Notes under the pieces: generated by a model
The model's database searches: none
Told to the model about the DNA's origin: nothing
The model's input: the letters and a program-made list of their open reading frames with translations, nothing else
Position numbers and translations under genes: made by a program
Shown here: positions 11,575 through 23,039 of the stretch, one piece after another
Layout of the letters: every line of letters starts with the position of its first letter
Position numbering within the stretch: the first letter of the stretch is position 1
Source of the DNA: Loxodes magnus
Lineage: Eukaryota > Ciliophora > Karyorelictea > Loxodida > Loxodidae
NCBI GenBank assembly: GCA_946699065.1
Contig: CAMPDV010000011.1
Coordinates: 62,001-126,000, forward strand
Reading direction: 5' to 3'
Length of the DNA: 64,000 nt

Positions 11575-12440
11575 AAAATTCTAAGTACACGATTAATTAG
11601 AAAAAGGAATGGTTTTGTTTGAGTGATATTTAAATAGAAATTGATAAAGAAAAAGGAAATTAAAATAAGTAAGTGCTTCATAGTTATTTTAAACTAAAGA
11701 TTAATTTTATCTCAATACTAGTTATATAAGGTATTATAATCCAATATTTATGCTTTAATATAACTTTCACCATATAAATAAAAGTATCTTAAGTCTGAGA
11801 AAAATTGTATAAAAAAGGATAGAGATAAAGAAAGAAAATTGTTCCTACTATTTGCAAAATTCTTATTTTTAAAACTTCTTATAGTCTATGATGTAATCAT
11901 AAGAACCTTTATCCTAAATATTAAGAATTACCAAAAATTCTGTCTAGAAACTTCTCACTTTAATGTTTTGATATTGCTTTATTCTATAATTATCTTAAAA
12001 TAAAAGCTTTCCTAATAATATAAGTGTCATAGGAAGAAGCAGATCTTCATTATTACAAAAAATACAGCAGATAGTAGTTTGTAAGGTAAAAAGGATTTTA
12101 ACCAACGGAGAAAGAAGTTAATTTATTAATGTTTGAGCTATTTTTAAATTTAGCAGAGGTTCTCCTAAGTTATTTCAGCAAACTATGCTTTTTAAATAAT
12201 CAAACTTTTCTTTAAGTTTTAAGATTTTGAAATGGTAAGCAACTCTCTTGTTAAACAAAACGTAGATACAATAAGAAAATAATAGAGCTATCTAATAAAT
12301 TACGTATGAAAGAATAAGTAACTTAAATTATTAATCAGTTAAACTAGTGTGTAATAAAACTTTACTAGATTCTTAAAGTTTCAATCCCATAAATCAAAAT
12401 AAAATAAAAAAACATTGCTTATCTCGTTAAGCAAATTGAG
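11575..12440. repeat. Dispersed repeat R3, copy a
   Basis: About 860 bp matching 33,360-34,050 in the same orientation. Shared blocks include ggtattataatccaatattt, aaactaaagattaatttta, gcagaggttctcctaagtta and gagctatctaataaatt. Similarity by eye is about 80 percent, with a roughly 170-bp stretch in copy a missing from copy b. Its type is not determined; both copies are followed by coding-like transposon debris. Confidence 0.7.
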
Positions 12441-12499
12441 TTTTGCTTGATAAATAGCAGGAATTCTATCTCTTAATCTTTTGATTAGAAGGAAAATAT

Positions 12500-13330
12500 T
12501 TAAAGAATAATAAATTTATTGGTAGAATCTAAAGATAAATATTGAATATATTGAAAAATGATTACTTAGTTAGATAACTTAGTTAAAAAAATCCTATTAA
12601 ACATCTAGAAGCTAACTTAATAATAAAAGCTTCTCATTAATAAATACTAGAAGGATCAAGAATATTGTAATAAACTTAGATTTATACCTACTTTATCAAA
12701 TATAAGCTGCTTAAAACTTAAACTCAGATAATTTTTACCTGCTCAAGCTACTAACTTATAAAGAAAAAGAAAAAGAAAAAATTCTAAGAGAAAAATAAAG
12801 AAAACATTGAGTGCGAATAATAAACTTTGAAGTAGAAGGATACGAGAATGAGATTCAATTAATAAATATCTTTATTAATTAAGAAATGTAACCTGAAAAC
12901 TGGCAGGGGATTTAAATATGTATCTAACTTAAAATATATAATAAAACTTAAGCATATAAGAGAGAGTTTTAGTATTTTGAAAGAAGATTGATTAAAACAG
13001 AACTTTAATGCATTGCAATAAATTTAAATTAGTTGACATCAAAACCAGAATTCAAATTTGAATTTTTCTTAAAAATATAGAAGAGATTGCATGTCTTACA
13101 GACATTGAATTAGAGAAGAAGAAAGAAAAATACATAAATAGAGTTTTTTTTAATTTTAGATAGTTCAGAGAAGCTGTATTTTTCCAAAATAGATGGAGGT
13201 AAAATTTAATAAAAGACATTTTGCTGATGGAGTTATACCTAAGAACTTTATTGATTATATTGATATAATTTTTGATAAGGTTCATAGATAATTTAGTTCT
13301 ATTATAACTAACTTTAAGTGTAAAATTTAT
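12500..13330 (+). pseudogene. LINE endonuclease-like remnant
   Basis: A plus-strand frame reads TWKLAGDLNMYLT, which fits the GDFN catalytic motif of retrotransposon endonucleases. FKLVDIKTRIQIW follows about 45 residues later and resembles the LVDIWR segment that follows in L1-type endonucleases. Downstream is EKKKEKYINRVFFNFRQF. The other frames are also open under this code, so the assignment depends on these two motifs. No RT domain was identified after it. It is on the opposite strand to the LINE at 7.5-9.6 kb. Confidence 0.45.
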
Positions 13331-13539
13331 AAGTTTAATACTATCTTATAGAGATATTATCTAATTATTAAGTTCTATTTATTTATTATTTTACTTTATT
13401 TGAAATATTTTCCTAAATTTACCTCGAACTTTTATTAAAAGTATGGCTGATTATTTTATAAGCAGTAAAAATTAAATTTTATAAAGAATAGGTTTAAACA
13501 ATTAGTATAAAGGAACTAATAAATAAACACTAAATAAAA

Positions 13540-14420
13540 TAAATATCTTCTATTAGATAAACTTTAGTCTATTATTATTTAGATACCTAATATTAATTAG
13601 TTCTTATTAATTAGCTTTTAGGTAGTTACTAGTAAATATCATGTTTCTTTATATTAACATCAGAAATACTTAGAAATATAAGTTTTATTTTAGATATTTT
13701 CTAATATTAAATAAGATTATTTGGCTTTAGTAGTGGATTTAATTATAGATTCTTCTGCTGTATCTATAAATATAGAATATCTAATTGCTTTAGATAGTAT
13801 TAGATTAGTTATCTTTCTTAATTTTATTTATAGCTGAGCCTTATTAATATTTTTCCCTAATTTTCTTATTTATTTCATAAAACTTTTTTTAAGTTTTTTC
13901 GTTTTTCGCTCAAAGAAAAAATGACTGATACAGTTTTCATTTCTTATTTGATTTTTCTTTAAATAACCATAGTTACAATTAAAAAGTTTATTGAGCTGTT
14001 TCAAAATATTTTGCTAAATTTTGCTTCTACTCAAATAAAAATATAAGCTAATGATAGAATTATCTTTAAATTGTTCTTTACCATTTAGTTTTGCTTTTTA
14101 AATATTTTAGCCCAGGATCTCCTAAATTTATATTTAATATGTTCATCAATTTTATTTCTCTTTTCTTTTCAATTATTTCTAATATTTTCGATAAGTCCTT
14201 GAGGGATCAAATTTTTATTTTAGTTGAATAAAGTTTGTTGTTTTTAATTTCTACTTTTATTGCTCTAATTTATCAGTTCTAAATAGATTATATTTTATCT
14301 TTTATATTAGACTGCTTGCTCTTTGTTAATTGAAGTTACATCTGTTCTCAGTAAACTTATGTAGAACTAAGAGCTTATTGGATATTTAATCCGTACTCTT
14401 AGTTTTAATTTTTCTAATTA
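13540..14420. repeat. Dispersed repeat R4, copy a
   Basis: Matches 37,760-38,000 plus 38,690-39,430 in the same orientation; copy b contains an extra stretch of about 700 bp. Shared landmarks are gtttctttatat with an adjacent agcatca/acatca block, attgctttagata followed by attagatta, and a region around 14,000-14,100 matching 38,930-39,040. The minus strand of both copies reads as a Lys/Leu-rich protein remnant. Copy b lies inside the TIR element at 37.1-41.9 kb; copy a has no TIR beside it. Confidence 0.6.
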
Positions 14421-14424
14421 ATAG

Positions 14425-17400
14425 GTAATGTGAATTAAAATAAGGTATATTAAAATAAGTAGTGACTATAGGTGTAACTATTGTAAGTAATTTAAGAATT
14501 GATTAATGTTGTAGTATTATATCTATGGTGTATTTTAAATAGTTATCTCTGTAATTAATCTTAAGCCTGCATTTAATTAACTCTGATTATAATATTATAC
14601 AACTATGATACTTAATGTTTGGTACTTTAATTAATTGATATTAGCTGCTAAAAGAGACTTAGCAGTCTATGATAATCTTCTAAGTAATGAGAATATTATA
14701 AATAAGAATTTTGTTTAATAGTTTAGTTAATAAATTTAGTTATCCACTAGTTTTGCTACTACAGAGTAATCTATTTACATTACATACATAAGATATAATT
14801 TTAGTGATATATTAGTCTAGTATCAATAATGGTTCCTAAGTAATATCTAAATAATAAAGTGAGTTTTATAGGTAAAGAATAATAATAATAGGTAGCATAA
14901 AGCTAAATTAGTAAAACATACTAAAGATTAATAAACTAATTTACCATCATTTTATCTAAGCTTTATGTAGCTTATTATATACTAACATCACTAACTAGCA
15001 TAACAATTAACACCTAATAGATCTAAATATCTACCTTATTTATTAATATTAATCAATACTAATCAATAATAACAAAATATCTTATTATACCTAGATTTAG
15101 TCAAAAAACTTTAATCATCAATATCTTAAATAGATCATATATTATCACAAACTATTAAGAGTCAGAATATTTAACTACTAATTTACAATCATAGTCATAT
15201 AACCTAACAAATAACTATATTAACTACCTTAGAATCAACTTAATATCTAAAAAACAAAATATTTTAGACCAACCATCTAAGAAGAAAAAACTAATAAAAC
15301 TATAAAATAGTAACTGGAACAGAAACTAACTCTCCAGGCTTTTGATATTTCTATATTAGCGAGTTTTTAATACTAATGAATTAAGATAGATAATGAAATT
15401 AATCTAAGGTTAAGATAATATCTAAGCTAAATTTAAAGCCTAATAATAACTCTGTAAATATAACAAAAATACCAACTAAAGATGACTAAGCTAATAAGGG
15501 AAATACTATTGAGCATTTTAAATGAAATTGATCTAATAAAAGCTAACAAGAACCAACATATGCTTTAGAAAAATATCTAGATTTATCATTTAACTTCGAG
15601 TATCACTATCTTATTTAGATAATTAAATAATAAATTTTAAGATACAACTTAAAGCAAAAATAATTATATTATAAGTTGAAATTAAGGGCTTGAATTAAAA
15701 AAAGGAGTTTGAATCAGAAATCCTATTTGTATTAAAAACTTGAAATAAGTCACAAGGATTGTTTATTCCTATAAAATGTTATATCTACCAATCAAACTAT
15801 AAAATACTTTAGGTTGAAATAATTAAGAAGATCTCATATCTTAAATTTGAGCAAGTTAATAAAGTTAATGGTACTCAGCAAGTTTCACTTAAATTTTAAG
15901 AAATAGCAGAATAGTATGATCAAATAATAAAGAGTAAACCAAAATAAATTTAGTAATAATTATTTAGCTAAAGAGATAATATTAGCAAACTTAAATAATA
16001 AAGCTTAAATTTATCTATAGCTTCCAGCTATTTTAAATAATCCTAGTTTAATACTAAATTATAGAAAGATGCTTATATTTTTATTAAATTAAGATATTTT
16101 TAGCTTCTAATCCTTTAATTTCTGAAATTCATACTGATTTTATCATTAAGCATAGTGTATAGAATTCCCGCCTTTTTATATAAATAAAATAAATTTAAAG
16201 TTTAAATGTTAATGTTAAAGTAATTAATATCTTATATCTATCAAACTGTATAAATAATATGTAGTTGCTAGAATATTAATTTCTATTATGAAGATGCTTA
16301 AATTGATAATAACTATAATTAAATATAATAGATTTAGTTTATTTTACAAAAGGCTTAGTTACTCTTATTACAATGCTATTTATTTATATCTTTATTTAAA
16401 TTTTGTTTTGAGGTTTGTTTAATTTCTTATATTTGTAGCTTTAAGTATTATTTTTAAAGCTTTCAGAGATATTTTTTATAACACTGACTTTGCTCTTTTT
16501 ACTAGATTCATTTGTTAATTTTCTACTCTTAATTTATTAAGAATTTTATTTAATTAAGCAAATAATAAATTCAGCTTATGCTTTTTGATTTCCATTATAA
16601 TTAAATTTTTTAATTTACTATTTAGTAACTTAGCGCTAGAATTATCATTACTTAGCTTTGCATCTACTTTTAGTTAAAATTTAACTTAAGACTTAGACTT
16701 AACAATTTATCTTTGGAAATGTTCAAAATATTTTACTTTAGCTATAGATAATTAGAGTCTTATTTCCAGAATAATGAGCAGTATTTACTAGTGGAACTTA
16801 TGGAAGAATAAGTTGATGCAGCTTTGTAGAATACGAGAAGAATCATATGGATGAAAAACTTGATAAAGTCTTAATTAAAAATAGAATTTTGAGGACAAGC
16901 AAGAAGCTAGTGATTTTAATATTCTTTATTTAGATATAAGATATGAAATAATTCTGATATCTCAGTAGCTTAAATACTTCTAAGTTAAACTTAGTTCTTA
17001 GTTAGATTATACTTCGTAACTTTAAATCTTAGCTCATTAATGAAGATTGTGCTCTTCTGAAATAATAGTCAGAGCTAATGAAATACTTTGATTCTTTAAT
17101 GTATAAGCTAAAATGAGGCAAAATGAAAATCCTGAGCTACTACTTCCGAGTTAATAAGAAACCCTTTACTTATGACTTACTTTCTGGCTGATATTAAATA
17201 ATTAAGATACATTTAATAAACTTTACTTGTTACAAAGTTCAGATTCTCAAATAATAAATTTTACTTTTTTAGGGATTAGCTGGCAATTCTGAGTAGAAAT
17301 AATAAAAAGAGAAAGGGTTTAGGTAAAAATCTTAATGTATTTGATTTAAGCTAACAAGAGTATTTTATACTAGATCTAGATATCTTTTCGGTATTTATGG

Positions 17401-17480
17401 ACTAAAAGCCTCAGACGAATCTAAAAGTATTAATATATGGCAAATATAACTTAGAAAAGAGTTAGTTAATAAGATTATTA
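14425..17480 (+). other. AT-rich region with weak coding-like stretches
   Basis: From about 15,260 to 16,100 and 16,640 to 17,480, plus-strand frames give balanced composition, for example LNEIDLIKANKNQHM, RIVYSYKMLYLPIK and LSQQEYFILDLDIF. I recognise no family. Two different frames look equally plausible in places, so I do not call a gene. The most likely source is old retroelement sequence. The part from 14,425 to 15,250 shows nothing I can support. Confidence 0.25.
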
Positions 17481-17529
17481 TTTATAAATAATATTAAAAT
17501 ACTAATAATAGCACTATATCTTTAATTAA

Positions 17530-17737
17530 GTTAGTTAATACTTTATTAGCTTAATAAGCTTAATAGCTTAATTATAATTAGCTTAAAGCTTAATTAGCTT
17601 AATTAGCTTAATTAGCTTAATTAGCTTAATTAGCTTAATTAGCTTAATTAGCTTAATTAGCTTAATTAGGTTAATTAGCTTAATTAGCTTAATTAGGTTA
17701 ATTAGCTTAATTAGCTTAATTAGCTTAATTAGCTTTA
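17530..17737. repeat. Tandem repeat, 10-bp unit ttagcttaat
   Basis: About 18-20 units of the 10-mer ttagcttaat, very regular from about 17,590 to 17,735. Two units carry agg for agc at the same phase. The first units are less regular. No coding potential. Confidence 0.95.
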
Positions 17738-17739
17738 GA

Positions 17740-18935
17740 TATAAAGAATCCTAATAATAATTAGTTAAGCCTTTATATTTAAAACCAAATGTATTTCATA
17801 GCTTATTTAATAAGCCAAATTATTTTTAGTGTTATCTAAATTAATGAAACTCAGAAGATTAATAATAAAAGCTATTTCTAATTGAACTCAGATAGATTGA
17901 AAAACAAAGACACGCTAAAGCATGGAATAAGTTTAGCAATACTTAAATAATTCTAAAAAGGGAAAAAAGACTCATTAAAGTATTATAAGATTTAAAAAAT
18001 AAGAGATACAATTGTAATCATCTACTTGGAATGTTTTAGGGACGCTAAGCTCTCCTCTTGCTTGTTTTAAATAACCTTTTATTGGGCATTACTTGGAAAT
18101 TAGGAGAAAGTTTTCTTTAAAATACTGACAATCATGTGCAGAGAGCAAATAATTGATATTCATAAATTTAAAGTTCCTACAAAAGCAGGATAATTATCCG
18201 GATGCTTTCCGTCAAGATCTTGTATTTAACTAGAGACCTCTTTAAGCTTAGGAAGTATTATATGATATTCAGAGTCTTGCTCTTTCTATTCTTTGATTAT
18301 AAAAATATAAAGAGAGAAATGGAGCCCCACTGAAGATCAAAGTTAAAGGTTTAAGATAAAAAAGCTTTTGTATTTTTTTACTTTACTTCTTCACTTTTAA
18401 AATACTTACTTCTTTTTTCTATAAGCATACTCCTTAAAACTGAAATTCTATCTTCTTTTCTTACTTTCGGATTAGTTTAGCATAAAATTTTATTATTCTT
18501 TTTAAATACTTTTATTAAATATCATTCTTATTACTTCAGTAAAACATATCTTGGTTTTATTTTTCTAACTTTTTTTGCTTTACTTCACTAAGAATTCTAA
18601 ATTTTTTTTTGCTTACTTTTTTAGGTAATTTTAAATTCTCATAAAAACAATCTGAAATTTCATCTGTTATTTTTATTCAATTTTCAATTCAATTTACTCT
18701 AACATTTCTTTTCATTGCATTTATTTATTCTTTTAAATTCTTTTCAGAAAAAAGTTTATCGAAATGCTTTCTTAGTTTTTATTTTTATTCGTATATAAAA
18801 TTATTTTATTATTTTGTTTATAATTTTTTTAGAACAAATTATATTTATTATTTCAAATTTTCTCTTCTTCTATTTTTTCTCAACATATTTTATTTAAATC
18901 TTTTCTTATTTAGATTATTTAATACAAAAAATCAC
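17740..18935. other. AT-rich intergenic stretch
   Basis: No gene or repeat recognised. It is T-rich on the plus strand toward 18,400-18,900, leading into the T7C microsatellite. Confidence 0.35.
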
Positions 18936-18941
18936 ATGATA

Positions 18942-19440
18942 TGTTTTTTTTTTCTTTTTTTCTTTTTTTCTTTTTTTCTTTTTTTCTTTTTTTCTTTTTT
19001 TCTTTTTTTCTTTTTTTCTTTTTTTCTTTTTTTCTTTTTTTCTTTTTTTCTTTTTTTCTTTTTTTCTTTTTTTCTTTTTTTCTTTTTTTCTTTTTTTCTT
19101 TTTTTCTTTTTTTCTTTTTTTCTTTTTTTCTTTTTTTCTTTTTTTCTTTTTTTCTTTTTTTCTCTTTTTTTCTTTTTTTCTTTTTTTCTTTTTTTCTTTT
19201 TTTCTTTTTTTCTTTTTTTCTTTTTTTTTTTCTTTTTTTCTTTTTTTCTTTTTTTCTTTTTTTCTTTTTTTCTTTTTTTCTTTTTTTCTTTTTTTCTTTT
19301 TTTCTTTTTTTCTTTTTTTCTTTTTTTCTTTTTTTCTTTTTTTCTTTTTTTCTTTTTTTCTTTTTTTCTTTTTTTCTTTTTTTCTTTTTTTCTTTTTTTC
19401 TTTTTTTCTTTTTTTCTTTTTTTCTTTTTTTTCTTTTTTT
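18942..19440. repeat. Long (T7C)n microsatellite, 8-bp unit
   Basis: About 500 bp of tttttttc repeated roughly 60 times, with only a few length variants (a ctc near 19,163, a longer T run near 19,222 and one near 19,431). Plus-strand frames give poly-Phe/Ser/Leu and the minus strand poly-Lys/Arg/Glu; neither is a plausible protein. One strand is entirely pyrimidine, the kind of tract that can form triplex or slipped structures. Confidence 0.97.
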
Positions 19441-19459
19441 CTTCATATCGAAAGCTATA

Positions 19460-20550
19460 ATTAACTTTATATTAGTTTTAAATTTTATTGTTTTAAATTT
19501 TTACATTATTTTTTTACTATTTTTTCAAATTTTTATAAACCCAAAATTTTTTCTCCTTTCTTCAACTTGATTTTAAGTTTATTCCATTCCAAAAAGTCTT
19601 GTAGTGTAAAAAAGCATAGTAAAAAACAAAATTAAATTTTTCACGATTTAATGCTTTACATATTCTTATTTCTCCTTTCATTTAGCTCTGAGAAATCAAA
19701 AAATATCAAAACCCATTTCGTAGATTTTAAAAGACCAAACTCAAAAAATATATATAACAACCCAATTCAAAAATTTTCAAAACCTAAATCAAAAATTTAT
19801 AAACCAAAGTAAAATTTTCAAAGTCAAAATCAAAAAATTTCAAAATCAAAGTAAAATTTTCAAAACCAAATTCAAAATTTTCAAAACCAAAATCAAAAAA
19901 AATAGACACAATTTTTTTTTATTCACATTTTTTTCAAAACCCTTTTCTATTTTAAACATTTTTCTTGCATATTTTATTCCTTTCTGACCTTTTTTAATCC
20001 CGGATTCCCTCAGTTTCTTCATTCCCAGCTCCTCCCTATAGTGTTAAACGCTGAGCTAAAAAAGGTTTTTTTTTATTTTTGCAATTTTCAGGCTTTAAAT
20101 CCTGTGAATTAAAAACATTATTTTATTCTGACTACTGTAAAAAAGAGCCTTATCGCAAAAATAACATATGATGCTAAATTGAAAATATATTATTATAAAT
20201 GAGATTAAAAAAACTTTAATAGCAAAAGAACTTAAGACTAAAACATCTCCTTAAAAAATCAAAAAAAATGCACTAGAACATACTTTCAAAAATTTTTCAA
20301 CTATTATATTTAAAAACTCGAAAATTTTTTTTCTGACTTTATAAAAAATTTACATAAAAATTTATGCAATAATTTTTGAAATAATTTTTTGTTTAATAAC
20401 AAACTAGATAAGTACAATCAAAGAAAAGACTTAAGAAAAAATACAAAGTTTTTAAATTTTTTTAACTTTACTCTAAATTGAAAATAAGAAGAAGAACATA
20501 CTCAATTAGAATAAAGACTTAACAATTTTGAATTCTTAAATATAGAAAAA
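19460..20550. other. AT-rich intergenic DNA with degenerate ~20-bp repeats
   Basis: From about 19,735 to 19,905 a caaaattttcaaaaccaaat-like phrase recurs about eight times with drift. The rest is AT-rich with no recognisable feature. This is the 3' flank of the kinase/WD40 gene. Confidence 0.6.
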
Positions 20551-20558
20551 TTAAATAG

Positions 20559-23031
20559 TTAAACTCCATAAAGATCACTTGATGTATCTCTATTTGTCCT
20601 CCACACTCATAATAATATTATCCATAGTGCAATTCTAAAATCTTAATCCATAGTCAGCATATATTCTATTCCAGTCAGTCTAAATGAATGCTAAATTTGA
20701 ACTTACCTATTATTAGTTATTTGACTATTCTCCATTCAATAGCCTTCCTAAGTTCCATCTTCGGAAATTGTAATCACTTGATTAAGCTGAAAATAATGCA
20801 CTTTAGTTACTTGATACCAACCAATTGTTGTCCCTTGATAATGATAAACTACCCACAGTATCAGTATGACCCAATAGCACACATTCACACTATTCATTAT
20901 TGATATTTCATATTCTTATGGTATTGTCATATGATCCAGATAAGATATACTTGTTATTGTTTGAGAATATTACCGAATAGACATAAGATGTGTGTCCCGA
21001 TAAGACCCTTATACAAGATAGAGTTTTTAAGTTCCATAAACGAAGAGTTTTGTCAGAAGATCCAGAAATGATATACTATGTATCACTGGAAATAGCCACA
21101 GATAATACAAAACCTGTGTGACCACTCATGGTCTTACAGGTACCTGTCTTGACGTCCCATAGTCTCACCGTCTTATCTCCACTTCCCGATACGATGAACT
21201 CTGAATCACTGGATATAGCCACAGCATTTACATCACTAGTGTGACCACTCATGATCTTACAGGTACCTGTCTTGACGTCCCATAGTCTCACCGTCTTATC
21301 TCCACTTCCCGATACGATGAACTCTGAATCACTGGATATAGCCACAGATAATACAGAATCTGTGTGACCACTCATGGTCTTGCAGGTACCTGTCTTGACG
21401 TCCCATAGTCTCACCGTCTTATCTCCACTTGCCGATACGATGAGCTCTGAATCACTGGATATAGCCACAGCATATACATAATGTGTGTGACCACTCATGG
21501 TCTTGCAGGTACCTGTCTTGACGTCCCATAGTCTCACCGTATTATCTAAACTTCCCGATACGATGAAGTCATTATTTGGTGAGATGGCCACGGAAGTGAC
21601 TGATGAGGAATGTCCAGCGAATATATGCGGATGTTCAGTGATGATGGAAGACAGGTTAGCGTTAGATAGGTCGCAGTTTATGAATTTAGTGTTGCGGAGG
21701 TTAGTTGATGTTAAATTGGAATTATTGAATTTACAGTTTGTTAAGGTTGTGTTAGAGAGATCAGCATTTGTTAAGTCGATATTTTGTAAATCTTATTTGT
21801 TGAATGCGACGTTCATATAGTTTTGAATAGTTAATGTGTTAGAGACTACTTAAGATACTCCCTGTTGAGATTTACATAACTGCAAAATCTAATTTAACTT
21901 TTCTTGAATTTGCTAGTCAGTTACTTATTTTAATTTTTACAGGATTTATCCTTAATCAACTAAACTAGTTTAATTTAAAGGACCTTACTTCAATATTAAT
22001 AAATTTACATTCTCTCCTTTTATCTGATTTAAGAATTATACCAAATTGTCAAATGTTAAATTCGAGAAATTTGCTAATTTTTACGTTTGTATTTCTTCTA
22101 TCTATTACTAAGGCATAACCATCTGAGCTTATTATTTAGTTAACTACTACTATAGAGTATCTTATATCGATTTTTAAGATTATTGAAGGTTAGATTAAAC
22201 TTATTAATGAATCTACTTCTAGCTCTCGATACACTCCAACAACATCTTCTTGATCTACTCGATTTCGAGCCTATTCTAAGCCTCCTACGTCCAACATCCA
22301 TTTATTATCTAAGTATATTACTCGGGACAATCAACCGGTATTTCTTCTCTCTCTCCACTCATTAACAACTATAATATGACTATCTCATTAGTTTCCTCAA
22401 AAGGAATCTTCTACGAAGCTATCTCCCAAAACACCATTCCCAATGCATAAATGTCTGATTTTTTACTATACTGAGGCTTTCTCAATAACAACTCAGGCGC
22501 CATCCAACGTATCGTGCCCACTTTTGTATTTGTATTAAATGACTTTGACTCAGTCTTGATCTTGGCTAATCCCAAATCAGTTATCTTAGCCATGTTATTC
22601 TTATCCAATAGAATGTTGTTGCTTTTTAAATCACGGTGAATTATTTCCTACATGTGTATGTACTATAAACCAGCTACTATATTCAAACTGATTTAATATC
22701 TTAATAACCATGGTATCTCCTTATTTTTGTGCAAGAATTAAAACAACGATTGAACCATCAAATCCATTACTAAACTCAGCGGCTAAGGGCAGTAACCATA
22801 TAGCAATATCACATTAGGATGATGTAACTTCTTCAATATTGTCAACTCTTTTTAAAACTCTTGATTGGTATCAATAGTCGAATTCTATATAAATAACTAT
22901 TTTATGGCAACTTCATTAGCCTCTAACCATTTTCCTTTATACACAGTCCCAAAACCTCCACTAGCAATTGGCTCTCCTATTTATAAATGTTCTCGCTAAA
23001 TTATGAAATCTTAATCGAAGCCAGATTCCAT
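20559..23031 (-). CDS. TKL-type protein kinase with coiled coil, pentapeptide repeats and WD40 propeller
   Basis: Start ATG at 23031. Kinase domain, residues about 12-262: SGGFGTVYKGKW Gly-rich loop, VAIK lysine, HRDLKSNN (H132-R133-D134), DLG at 152-154 in place of DFG, WMAPE, and a C-terminal CWTQEAQNR. All catalytic residues are present. A Gln-rich coiled coil follows to about 400, then about ten pentapeptide units (406-460, A/N-D-L-S-N type), then seven or eight WD40 repeats. Four of these are almost identical 41-residue units. A 16-nt intron at 20,691-20,706 is needed for the last WD strand (DFRIALW), and a 24-nt intron at 20,787-20,810 is likely. UGA is Trp in RIWNIN. The stop is TAA at 20,559-20,561, or the UGA at 20,502. 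About 810 aa, cytoplasmic, probably a signalling receptor or scaffold; ligand and substrate unknown. Confidence 0.88.
20691..20706 (-). other. 16-nt spliceosomal intron in the kinase/WD40 gene
   Basis: The minus strand reads gtaagttcaaatttag. Removing it restores EYMLTMDQDFRIALW, which aligns position by position with FIVSGSGDKTVRLW of the upstream units and gives a Trp-to-Trp spacing of 39 residues. Unspliced, the WD pattern is lost. Confidence 0.65.
20787..20810 (-). other. Possible 24-nt intron in the kinase/WD40 gene
   Basis: The minus strand begins gtaactaaag and ends attttcag. The length is a multiple of three, so the frame does not require removal. Splicing shortens the WD repeat from 51 to 43 residues and gives WLVSTQSSDYNFRRW, a better WD40 fit. 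A 15-nt intron sharing the same 3' end is an alternative. Confidence 0.4.
21110..21600 (-). repeat. Homogenised 123-bp WD40 tandem repeats
   Basis: Identical phase points at 21,132, 21,255, 21,378 and 21,501 give an exact 123-bp (41-codon) period. Across units the DNA is nearly identical, including synonymous sites, through gtacctgtcttgacgtccc. Differences cluster in the two residues after GHT (SD, DS, HY, GF), in the residue before VAIS, and at a few others. The outer repeats are diverged. Confidence 0.95.
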
Positions 23032-23039
23032 TTATAAAA

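Noticed and set aside
17530..17737. CRISPR-like or satellite array
   Set aside because: No spacers; a simple head-to-tail 10-mer.
18919..19570. Long open frames of poly-Lys/Arg/Glu (minus) and poly-Phe/Ser (plus)
   Set aside because: They are translations of the (T7C)n microsatellite; open only because the unit contains no stop in these frames.
21497..21820. Plus-strand 107-residue frame
   Set aside because: Antisense to the pentapeptide and WD40 region of the kinase gene.
22255..22290. Apparent frameshift at the end of the kinase domain
   Set aside because: Careful re-reading gives CWTQEAQNRLEIEQIKKML in one continuous frame; the frame break was a reading error of mine.
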